In this document: positions 18,016-25,781 of the stretch, in pieces | Layout: the number at the start of each line of letters is the position of its first letter | How positions within the stretch are numbered: position 1 is the first letter of the stretch | DNA from: Chromera velia | Lineage: Eukaryota > Sar > Chromeraceae | Direction: 5' to 3' | DNA length: 25,781 bases | NCBI GenBank assembly: GCA_018398765.1 | Contig: JAHBMJ010001816.1 | Coordinates: forward strand, 1 to 25,781 | The notes under the pieces: model-generated | Database searches by the model: none | What the model was told of the DNA's origin: nothing | The model's input: only the letters and a program-made list of their open reading frames with translations | Position numbers and translations under genes: made by a program

Positions 18016-20163
18016 TCATCTTTTCTTTCCCTGTTTCCCTTCTTCTTTTCTTCGCAGGAAGTCAGCCACCTCATCGGGGCAATCTACATCCCGCTCGTAA
18101 GTCCAATACCTTCCTGGCCAGCCTTTGTAGATCAAGAGGTACTCTTTCTTCCCATTGTGCATTCTTTCTCCACACACTTCCTCTACCTCGTATTCTTTTT
18201 GATCGTCGTAGTCTGTTTTTTCCTCTACCTCCTTTCTGGCCTTTTTGTTTCCATATTGTTGGTTTACTTTCTTTCTTTTTCTCCCTTTGGCGACGGGCTT
18301 TCCTCCCTCTTCTCTATCTTCGAGTTCTCTTCCTTCCTCGTCACTGGTGATTTCTTCCTCACTTCTGTTACTGCTATCTGCTTCTTCCTCTTCCTCCTTG
18401 CCATCACTTTCTTCTTCTTTGTTTCTCTCCTCGATTTCGTGACTCTCCTTGAGGTTTCTTGACAAGAAAGGTTTGAGTCGCCGTCTGCTGACAGTCATTG
18501 TGTTTTGTGCTCCGGGCCGACGAACGCTAACGGCCCCAGAGTGTAAGATGTTTATCACTAGATAGGGCCCATCATAGGAAGGAGACAGTCCCTTACTGAG
18601 TTTCCTGTCTTTCTGCGTTCCTCGAAGTAGCCAAACAAAGTCACCCTTTTTGAACTGATAGATCTTCTTTGGGTCACACTTCAGTCTCTGCCGCATTCTG
18701 TTTTGTGCAGCAAGTTCAAAAATCTCTCTGTTTTCTTTGTTGTTCTCTCTCAGTTCGGCCAGTACCTCTATATAGTCCTCAAGGAGAAACCCTTTGTCGG
18801 TTTCCAGGTCAGTGAGCAAGCGAATGGGGTGATTGACATCGACCCCTATCAGAATTCGGAAAGGGCTTTGGCCGATGCTAGTATGATAGGTGCTGTTGTG
18901 TGAGTACCGAGCCATCGGGAGATATGTTGTCCATTCCTTTTCGTTCTTGCTGACAAACTTGGCAATGCAGTCTTTCACGTCCAAATTAATTCGTTCGACT
19001 TTTTCTTGTGTTTCTGGAGAGAACGCACTGCTGACTACCCTTTTCGTCCCCACCAGCTGACAGATTGAGTGAATGATGGGGTCAAGCAAATTGCTTCCTC
19101 GGTCACTCTGGAGTCGGATGGGTACTCCCCAACGACAGAAGAGATGACTGATGATCTTTCTTGCGATTGTGACTGCCTTTTGGTTTGGAAGTGCTATCAA
19201 CTCGACCCATCTACTGCAGCTGTCTACCAAAATGAGGATGTATTTCATTCCATCTGTTGAGGCCGGAAGAAGACCCATCAAATCGATAATCCATGACTGC
19301 AGAGGCGCTTCAGTCATCAGTTGAGGTTCGTACTGATACTGTCCTTTCCTCTTCTTCCTTTTCTGGCACTCTTTGCAAGTGCGCACGAAGGTGTACACGT
19401 CCGTGTACATGTTCGCCCAGTAGTACTTGTCTGAGAGGTCCTTGATCATCCGGTGGAGTCCTTGATGACCTCCAAGGAGATGCCGATGTGAGTCACCAAG
19501 AAGGCTTTCCTTCATGCTCTCTGGCACCACAAGGAGAAATCTCATTCCCTTCTCCCTTCCATTCAGGGGCAGGAGGACACGATAGACAAGGTCGTTGTGT
19601 AGTGTATACAAAGGAGCCTGTGCTACTAAACGGAAGTGTTCCTTGTACGTCATCCCCTCTGGTATTTCTCCTTCTCTCAGGTACTGATACATTCTGTTCA
19701 AGCCTTGATCCTTCCTCTGCAAGTCCTTGACTTCTTCTGGTGAGTGCGGTGTGGTCAGCATGGGGACAGAGAACGGCCGGGATTCTCTTTCTGTTTCTTT
19801 TTCCTCATCGGTTTTGTCTGCCCTTTCCTCCTTTTTCTTTCGCCCCCGAGTTTCCTTCTTGTTTTTGGTTGCCTGAGTGGCTACAACGACGACTGATATT
19901 TCCGATTCCTCTTCTGCCTCCTGAGGAGGGTGGTTTTCATTTATCAAACAGCCTCTTGTCAATGCGTCTGCTACCGCATTTGATTTTCCTTTCCTGTGTT
20001 TGAACTCAAACGAATAGCCTGATAGTTTCAAGGCCATCCGCGTGTCTGTTTCTGAGTACCCATTGCAAAGCCGAGTGATCGCTGTGCACGACAAAATCCC
20101 TCCCGTAGAGCCAGGGCTTGAAACGTTCAACACCCATGAGGATAGCAAGCATCTCGAGCTCAC
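18016..20163 (-). CDS. Integrase with C-terminal chromodomain (chromovirus pol, 3' part)
   Basis: The ORF is 715 codons with no stop. Residues about 42-70 are the end of the RNase H domain and its ADALTR tail; the first 40 residues are probably out of frame and not real. A charged linker follows (80-130). The integrase zinc-binding site is H228, H233, C263 and C266. The catalytic core has D294 (IIDLMGLLP), D354 (LQSDRGSN) and E390 (EKVERIN), an exact D,D-35-E spacing. A GPYLV segment near 532 belongs to the usual C-terminal integrase module. An acidic stretch (about 570-650) leads to a chromodomain at about 658-705, with EVEEVCGER, KKEYLLIYKGWP and YWTYERDVDCP. Chromodomains of this group bind methylated histone tails and steer integration to heterochromatin. 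All motifs look complete, unlike the upstream half. Confidence 0.9.
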   Translation of the reverse strand: MSSRCLLSSWVLNVSSPGSTGGILSCTAITRLCNGYSETDTRMALKLSGYSFEFKHRKGKSNAVADALTRGCLINENHPPQEAEEESEISVVVVATQATKNKKETRGRKKKEERADKTDEEKETERESRPFSVPMLTTPHSPEEVKDLQRKDQGLNRMYQYLREGEIPEGMTYKEHFRLVAQAPLYTLHNDLVYRVLLPLNGREKGMRFLLVVPESMKESLLGDSHRHLLGGHQGLHRMIKDLSDKYYWANMYTDVYTFVRTCKECQKRKKRKGQYQYEPQLMTEAPLQSWIIDLMGLLPASTDGMKYILILVDSCSRWVELIALPNQKAVTIARKIISHLFCRWGVPIRLQSDRGSNLLDPIIHSICQLVGTKRVVSSAFSPETQEKVERINLDVKDCIAKFVSKNEKEWTTYLPMARYSHNSTYHTSIGQSPFRILIGVDVNHPIRLLTDLETDKGFLLEDYIEVLAELRENNKENREIFELAAQNRMRQRLKCDPKKIYQFKKGDFVWLLRGTQKDRKLSKGLSPSYDGPYLVINILHSGAVSVRRPGAQNTMTVSRRRLKPFLSRNLKESHEIEERNKEEESDGKEEEEEADSSNRSEEEITSDEEGRELEDREEGGKPVAKGRKRKKVNQQYGNKKARKEVEEKTDYDDQKEYEVEEVCGERMHNGKKEYLLIYKGWPGRYWTYERDVDCPDEVADFLRRKEEGKQGKKR

Positions 20164-20389
20164 TTATATGGTAGTTCCTTTCTATGCAGGTGCACCGCCT
20201 AGAACTATATGCAATCATGACATACTCGCGTCCGTCATCGTCCTTTTAAGAGAGAATGGCACTGAGAGCGTCATTACTGGCATCGCATGCCAGGATGAAA
20301 GGTCGGTCCCATCAAGGGTGCTGAAGGACAGGTGGAGAGATCAGCATTTTCTTCATTCTCTCAAATGCGTTTTGATGACAGGTCTCCCA
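20006..20389 (-). pseudogene. RNase H segment with two in-frame stops
   Basis: This continues the RT frame past TAG 20390. WETCHQNAFERMKKML begins the connection, and the RNase H domain follows with its first catalytic Asp in LACDASNDALSA, the Glu in SELEMLAIL and an Asp in VHSDHSALQW. Stops TGA (20312-20314) and TAA (20246-20248) interrupt it. After ALQWVLRN the correct reading moves by one base into the downstream integrase ORF. The domain would degrade RNA in RNA-DNA hybrids in a working element. It cannot be made here as part of a polyprotein without readthrough. Confidence 0.85.
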
Positions 20390-21880
20390 CTAGAATTTCA
20401 CATTTTTCCGAGTGAGGTCGTACAGAGGGGAGGCAATAGCGGCGTAATTGAGACAAAATTTTTTGTAGTAGTTGCAGAGGCCAAGCCATCCTCGAAGCTC
20501 TCTGATGTTCTTTGGGGGTGTAGCTTCTTCAATCGCTTTCGTCTTTTCCTTTGAAGGAAGAATCCCTGTCGGGGTTATGCGGTGCCCCAAATATTCTACC
20601 TCCAGTGCTGCGAACTTACACTTCGAAAAACTAACTTTTGCTTTGATTCTCTGCAGGCGGTCGAGGACAGCTTTCAAGTCCTTCAAGTGGGTGGCGAAGT
20701 CGGGGCTGGACGAGAGGATGTCGTCCATGAACAAGAACGTGGTCGTCTCAATCAGTCCTCTGAAGAGTCTCTCGACGGCGGACTGCAGCAGAGCAGGCCC
20801 ACTTTGAACGCTAAACGGGAGTCGGCTGAACTGGTAAGCTCCCCTTCCAGGAATAGAGAAAGCTGTTTTGCCCTGGTCTTCTTTCTTCAGTTTCAGCTGT
20901 GTGTACGCACTCGAAAGGTTGATGACTGAATGAATCTTCCACCCTTGCAACTGAGTGAGGACATCTTCAATGTGGGGCAGAGGCCACTTTTTTGGAACTA
21001 AAACTTTGTTCAGTCTTCGATAGTCAAGACACAACCGGATGCGGTTTGGATCCTTCTTTTTAACTGCTACTACAGGAGCATTGTAGGCAGAAAGGCTTTC
21101 TTGAATGATTCCCATCTGTAGCCACTCTTCTAGCTGTGCATCAACCTTGCTCTTGAGTGCTTGCGGGATTGGTCGAGGTCGTTCGTACACTGGTTCATTT
21201 GTGGTTGTCTCAAGCGTGACTTCTTCCTCCGAAAGAGTGCCTGGATCTGTTTTTGTCGGAAAAAGAGAAGTGTAGCCATTCAGAAGTTCTCTCAGCTGGT
21301 CTTTTTCTTCTTTTGCAAGGTGTGTTGCTTTCTCGACCGCCTCGTTGATTTGTTTCCTTGCTTCGGCTTCTTCTTCAGCTGTAAGTTTGTTCTCTGTTTC
21401 AGATATCTGCCCTTCAAGTTGCTGCTTTTCTCTCCAACTGACTGAACTGACTATGGCTTTCATTTCGTTCTCGTCTTGATCCCCAATTATGCATATTGAG
21501 GCGAGAGCCCGCTGGTCAGATGCACACAACGACACGGTCGCGAGAGGGAGGTTTGGTAGAAGAGTGAAAGGTCTGGGTGTTGAGTTCAAAATCGGTATCT
21601 GGATGGTTCTATCTTCAATCCGACTGACTGCATCCATCGCCCTTATGCCTGCAGGGAAGAAAGCTCGATTGAGAGCTTCGACATGGACTTCTCCACCATT
21701 TGCAAGTATCAAGTCCTCTGGCAAGGTCAGCGTCACGTGTGAGAGTGTTTTTGGAGGGAGAAGTTCTTTCTTTCGGGAGGAGAGCAAGACTGCTTGAAAT
21801 TTCTTTTCCGTGTTGAGTTCACCTATCGGGTGGAGGGGTACGATAACTGCTTCTTCTCCTTCCCTTTCTCGAAGGCACAT
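20390..21880 (-). CDS. Reverse transcriptase segment, active site changed
   Basis: The open stretch is 496 codons, in the same frame as the protease ORF upstream, from which TAA 21890-21892 separates it. Residues 1-130 are a linker, about 165-200 is acidic and helical, and the RT fingers and palm run from about 230. RLCLDYRRLNK (282-292) and YLGHRITPTGI (430-440) are typical of Ty3/Gypsy RT. The catalytic box is FMDD (384-387). The first palm motif reads SVINLSSAYTQ with Asn321, where the family has the metal-binding Asp. FSVQSGPALLQ (356-366) is also altered from the usual FGL-NAP-FQ form. RT activity is therefore unlikely. Confidence 0.88.
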   Translation of the reverse strand: MCLREREGEEAVIVPLHPIGELNTEKKFQAVLLSSRKKELLPPKTLSHVTLTLPEDLILANGGEVHVEALNRAFFPAGIRAMDAVSRIEDRTIQIPILNSTPRPFTLLPNLPLATVSLCASDQRALASICIIGDQDENEMKAIVSSVSWREKQQLEGQISETENKLTAEEEAEARKQINEAVEKATHLAKEEKDQLRELLNGYTSLFPTKTDPGTLSEEEVTLETTTNEPVYERPRPIPQALKSKVDAQLEEWLQMGIIQESLSAYNAPVVAVKKKDPNRIRLCLDYRRLNKVLVPKKWPLPHIEDVLTQLQGWKIHSVINLSSAYTQLKLKKEDQGKTAFSIPGRGAYQFSRLPFSVQSGPALLQSAVERLFRGLIETTTFLFMDDILSSSPDFATHLKDLKAVLDRLQRIKAKVSFSKCKFAALEVEYLGHRITPTGILPSKEKTKAIEEATPPKNIRELRGWLGLCNYYKKFCLNYAAIASPLYDLTRKNVKF

Positions 21881-21889
21881 TTTGTCGGG

Positions 21890-22642
21890 TTAAAACTTCA
21901 GAGACGAAACGTAATGATCGCACCAGTCTTTCCCTAAAATCGCATCTTGATGCAAAGAAGGAGAGATGAAAAATCTTTGTTTCCTCTTTCTGCCAGCAAC
22001 AAAGACTAGGAGAATGATTGCTCCCTGATTTTCCAGTTTGGTCCCCCCTTCGCTTTTAATTGTAATCGGCACTTGAAAAGGAGCAAGTTTGGGAATTTCT
22101 CTTTTCAGTCTCTTGAATACGCGAGAACTGAGCAGTGACAGATCGCTTCCTATGTCCACCAACGCATTCAGGAGAGCTGAAGAGGGGGTGTCCAGAGAGA
22201 CAACAGCACCTACACCTTTTGAAGACAGTGCATCTCGGCTGATATGTACAATTCGTGCTGGAAGATCTGGCTTCTGAAGAAGGGCAGTTCGAGACGGAGA
22301 CGTGAGTAAGTCTATTTTTTGTTCGGGCTCTTTTTCGCGCCTATGGATGCCCGATTCCATAAGCGCTTCATCTTTTTTGCTGGGGGTTTTGAGCGAGCAG
22401 AGGTGTTTGGTTTGTCCCAGTGAGACGGCCGTTTGTATAGAGCTGGGGTCCTTGGTTGAATCTATTTTGTTAGAGTATGGGTCTCTGAGGTGCAAAAAGC
22501 AGCCGTGGTGGAGGAAGTGGCCTGTTTCCATTCTAAGGATCTGACCCGAATCGTGAAGGAAAGTTCTGTCCTGAGCGGGGAGGTATTCTGGGTTGAAATG
22601 ACAAGGGTAGTTGATTTGGTTGGCGCTCAGGTCTGTGATCAC
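21890..22642 (-). CDS. Retropepsin-like protease segment, active site changed
   Basis: This is an open stretch of about 250 codons. Residues 140-250 have the fold pattern of a retroviral-type aspartic protease. The active-site triad is DIG (163-165, in ALVDIGSDLSLL) where the family has DTG or DSG. AILGKDWCDHY near 237-247 matches the ILG-D-L segment that follows in such proteases. The Ile replacement would probably remove activity. The segment overlaps the zinc-knuckle frame by 110 bases, offset by one base. No ATG is needed if it was reached by frameshift. Confidence 0.8.
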   Translation of the reverse strand: MITDLSANQINYPCHFNPEYLPAQDRTFLHDSGQILRMETGHFLHHGCFLHLRDPYSNKIDSTKDPSSIQTAVSLGQTKHLCSLKTPSKKDEALMESGIHRREKEPEQKIDLLTSPSRTALLQKPDLPARIVHISRDALSSKGVGAVVSLDTPSSALLNALVDIGSDLSLLSSRVFKRLKREIPKLAPFQVPITIKSEGGTKLENQGAIILLVFVAGRKRKQRFFISPSLHQDAILGKDWCDHYVSSLKF

Positions 22643-23021
22643 TGTAAGGGCGACCCAATCGGTGGTTGAGAATATCCCGTCTTCTTTCAGGGTCTTTCAG
22701 GGGTCCTCTTTCCAACACGTGTGCTGGCATGACAGAATCTCTTTGAAGGACCCTGCATGCTGCCCTGATATGCTCCTTGTTTCCGCAGTAGGTGCATGTG
22801 ATGCTGTATGGCAGTGAGCATCCTTCTGCTGTGTGCATACGTTTTCCCCCACATCTGCGACAGGATTCTTGTTCCTTGATAATATCTGCAGTCATGCTTG
22901 CTACTTGTACAGACGATCTGGGGACAAGTAGATATGAATCTACTTGCGTGTCTTCTGCGGTGGCTTGGAGGTACCCTCCTTGGACGGGACCTTGATCAAG
23001 GTGAGTTAGGCTTGTGCCTTC
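22533..23021 (-). CDS. Gag nucleocapsid end with two zinc knuckles (truncated)
   Basis: The frame is open from 23021 (after TAA 23022-23024) to the stop near 22533; an ATG is at 22895. It holds CRRCGGKRMHTAEGC, a variant C-X2-C-X5-H-X4-C box, and CTYCGNKEHIRAAC, a classic C-X2-C-X4-H-X4-C retroviral knuckle, followed by a basic Pro/Arg-rich tail. Such knuckles bind the element's RNA during packaging. The matrix and capsid parts that should precede it are missing. Confidence 0.82.
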   Translation of the reverse strand, partial: EGTSLTHLDQGPVQGGYLQATAEDTQVDSYLLVPRSSVQVASMTADIIKEQESCRRCGGKRMHTAEGCSLPYSITCTYCGNKEHIRAACRVLQRDSVMPAHVLERGPLKDPERRRDILNHRLGRPYSDHRPERQPNQLPLSFQPRIPPRSGQNFPSRFGSDP

Positions 23022-23039
23022 TTAAATGGACTTTTGCCT

Positions 23040-23740
23040 TCAAGTCGGACCTCAAACTTAAATTGCCTAAAACATAAATATTTTCATGCTATGTTTTAAT
23101 GTACCAATAAGGATTAGACAAAAAAAAAATAGAAACTAAGGATCTAGACTAAAGATATTAAAAGACGTTAAACAAGTTTCACTGAAATTAATCACTTCTA
23201 GATAAATGATTTATTGACAATTTATGACAAGCTATTCGATCAACATCATATTTATTTACTATTATTTTAAATGATAAATATACTAGATTGTTTAACCCAA
23301 ATATGATTATCAATTTAATCATAGATATATACAGATAAACATCAAACTAAAGATATATAATATTCACTAAAAAATATAGTATAAATGAAATAAAAAGACT
23401 AATTAACTATTTTGATAATATTTCGAGCTTTATTATAAAAGCTACAATACTGTAACAACACTCAGAATAAAATTTCTCATAATTATTTAATGTTATTTTA
23501 GTTTCTTTCCCTTTTTAATTGCTAGCATGTAAGTAAATTAAAAGATCGAAGAACATAGAGAATAAAACATGTCTTTAACATGATCAAGTAATTAAGTTCA
23601 TTGATGTAAAACCCTTCATCTAAATACAGTGTATGCATATGTATTTATATGTGTATATCTTTGTTTGTCTCTATATGCATATATATATATCGCTCAATTT
23701 CTATATCTGTACGTATGTACAGGGGGCATTGACTTAAAGT
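23040..23740. other. AT-rich block abutting the truncated gag
   Basis: Composition drops abruptly to AT-rich next to the gag remnant, and rises again before the non-LTR element at 23885. It holds TATATATA runs near 23680 and no credible ORF. It may be inserted DNA, an LTR, or old AT-rich intergenic sequence. I see no repeat partner for it in the window. Confidence 0.6.
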
Positions 23741-23884
23741 TTGTTCCTAGCGTCTGGCCTATACGTCTTTCATCTCTTCCTTCTGTCCTGATTACTACTT
23801 TTGCTACTAGCTTTCTCTCTCATACGACTTTATACTTGACGCTCCTCCATCTGAATGCCTTTTTCGGCGTTTGCTAAGTACTTC

Positions 23885-24555
<671 letters not shown>

Positions 24556-25068
24556 CGCATCTCGGAATTCGTCTGGGCTGAGATTCATTCCGTGTTCCTT
24601 CAGAGGGGTGGCCGTCAGCCATCCTGACTGCCTCTTTTCTTTTGACTGCCTGACTTCCTCACACTGGTCCTCACTGGCTGCCTGCCCTGACTGGCTGCCT
24701 AACCTCTCCCACTCCTTCTGTACTGCTTCTTTTACTGCTTCTTTGTGGGCTGCCCTTGCCTTCTGCCCCCTCTTCAGGTGCTCGTCTGCGTCTATGTCCT
24801 CTCCTCGAAGGATGGCCTCTGTGATCGCTTCACTGGCTGCAGCTGAGGTCTTGTAGTCCCTGTCCGCTGTTTCGGTGGGTTTGGGGATGCCTAGGCCTAG
24901 CAGTCGGACCGGGAGGGCGGCAACGTCTCTCAGCCATACGTCATGTTGGGTGGGGGGCCCTCCGTTCCATCGTCCTTTCATCAAGGCGGAGATGAGGCGG
25001 TCTCTGATCATGCCTTCCAGCTGCCCCATCTGTCCTCCCGCCCCTGGCACTACCCGCGCCACAAACTT

Positions 25069-25686
25069 CTATTCGTGCTGCAGGGATTTTGAACAGGCTG
25101 CGTATGCTTCATGTGGGGCAAATTCTGCTGCTGTTGCGACTCTCTCCACGCTTCCGGCCCACTCCTTCACCTTCTCCTGCACCCATTTCTCTCTGTGTGC
25201 GTCTGTACCTACGTGCTCCCCTAGGAGACGCGTCCCTTCTACTATCTGCAGGTCGGGGAACTCTACAAAAATCTCCTTGGCTTTCTGCACAAATTGCGGG
25301 AGCACTGCAAGGATCAACTTGTCCACTTCCACTACATACCCTGCCGCGGGCCCCCTCTTGACTAACTTGCGCAGCCATGCTCGCAGCTGGCGTAACCAGC
25401 CGGTATTGGATGCGTCATCCGCATACCAGAGCTGGTGCCAGTATCTCTGGGGGGGATCGGGCTCCTGCTGTTGTTGCTTTTTCTTCTCCATTCCGGCTGC
25501 TACCCCTGCACTCCATCTGTCCGCGGTGAAAAACCAGTCGCTTCCGTTTCGGGCCGACGTGGAAACGGCTGAAGAGGACGATGCTGTGCGGTGCGAATCG
25601 CCAAGGGGTGGGGCGGGTGGGCGAGCTGAGGGGTGGTCCGAGTGGAGGGAGGAGGGGGAGGAGGAGGAGGATGAGGAGGAGGACAA
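25069..25686 (-). pseudogene. LINE reverse transcriptase palm with YADD
   Basis: The ORF is 205 codons. Residues 1-80 are poly-Ser and Gln/Lys-rich, and I doubt they are native RT sequence. From about 84 the LINE RT palm is clear: HQLWYADDASNTGWLRQL has the catalytic YADD at 88-91. Next comes a helical stretch KLVKRGPAAGYVVEVDK, and then EGTRLLGEHVGTDAHREKWV, the GxxLG-type motif. It ends in TAG after LQHE, at a place where the related family normally has Trp. The downstream ORF continues in the same frame. Confidence 0.85.
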
Positions 25687-25735
25687 GGAGGAAGAGGCAT
25701 GGAGGGAGGAGGAGGAGGAGGAGGAGGAGGAGGAG
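25625..25735. repeat. GGA microsatellite
   Basis: A GGA/GAG run on the + strand gives poly-Ser, poly-Pro and poly-Leu in the three reverse frames. It separates the RT fragment from the 46-base repeat at the window edge. Confidence 0.9.
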
Positions 25736-25781
25736 GTGCACTGCCTACTCCTCCTTCCTCCCAGCCCTCCCCTTGCACTCC
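25736..25781. repeat. 46-base exact repeat of 23905-23950
   Basis: The last 46 bases of the window match 23905-23950 exactly in the same orientation, 1831 bases apart. The match runs to the window edge and may continue beyond it. At 23905-23950 the sequence is the coding 3' end of the LINE. Confidence 0.95.

Larger units (their letters stand above)
18016..23021 (-). mobile_element. Ty3/Gypsy chromovirus, decayed and gag-truncated
   Basis: In transcript order the reverse strand carries nucleocapsid knuckles, protease, RT, RNase H, integrase and a chromodomain, the order that defines the Ty3/Gypsy chromovirus group. The element is broken by stops at 21890-21892 (TAA), 20390-20392 (TAG), 20312-20314 (TGA) and 20246-20248 (TAA), and by a one-base frame change between about 20050 and 20020. 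Upstream of the zinc knuckles only about 42 codons are open before TAA 23022-23024, and the sequence then turns AT-rich, so most of gag is absent. No LTR pair was recognised. Confidence 0.9.

Overview
This window looks like nuclear DNA of a repeat-rich eukaryote. The evidence is a multi-exon gene with GT-AG introns full of microsatellites and minisatellites, long gene-free stretches, and several decayed retrotransposons. The codon use and the composition, mixed GC-rich and AT-rich, would suit a protist such as a chromerid-like alveolate. That placement is a guess; nothing in the sequence proves it.

Positions 1-5588 (+ strand) hold the 3' part of one spliced gene. Eight exons can be joined with consistent phases and end in the stop codon at 5586-5588. 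The product is about 196-199 residues as seen, and I do not recognise it. Its introns are mostly tandem repeats, and in four of them the 5' splice site, or a sequence like it, is itself duplicated or amplified. Positions 5589-7780 hold no gene I can support, but include a foldback element of about 0.5 kb at 6591-7096.

Positions 7860-9536 (+) hold one reading frame that stays open apart from seven internal stops, six of them TAG. It reads like a worn Pro/Ser/Gln-rich and basic ORF1 of a retroelement. Positions 9540-11200 are C-rich and carry minisatellites of 106 bp and 18 bp units. An AT-rich island follows at about 11290-11600.

Positions 12728-14788 (-) hold an intact single-exon ORF of 686 residues with no family I can name. 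It has an acidic, basic and cysteine-rich middle. Positions 14789-18015 have no supported gene, but contain a 34-bp minisatellite, a possible pol III B-box hairpin and a GA tract.

Positions 18016-23021 (-) hold a Ty3/Gypsy-type LTR retrotransposon body. In transcript order it reads nucleocapsid zinc knuckles, protease, reverse transcriptase, RNase H, integrase and a terminal chromodomain, so it is a chromovirus. The protease and RT halves are disabled by stops and active-site changes. The integrase-chromodomain part is open for 715 residues. Most of gag is missing, replaced by an AT-rich block at about 23040-23740. Positions 23885-25781 (-) hold the 3' half of a non-LTR retrotransposon with a YADD motif and a Cys-rich C-terminal domain, broken by two TAG stops and a frameshift. 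A 46-base identical repeat at the right edge suggests that a second copy, or a local duplication, lies next to it.
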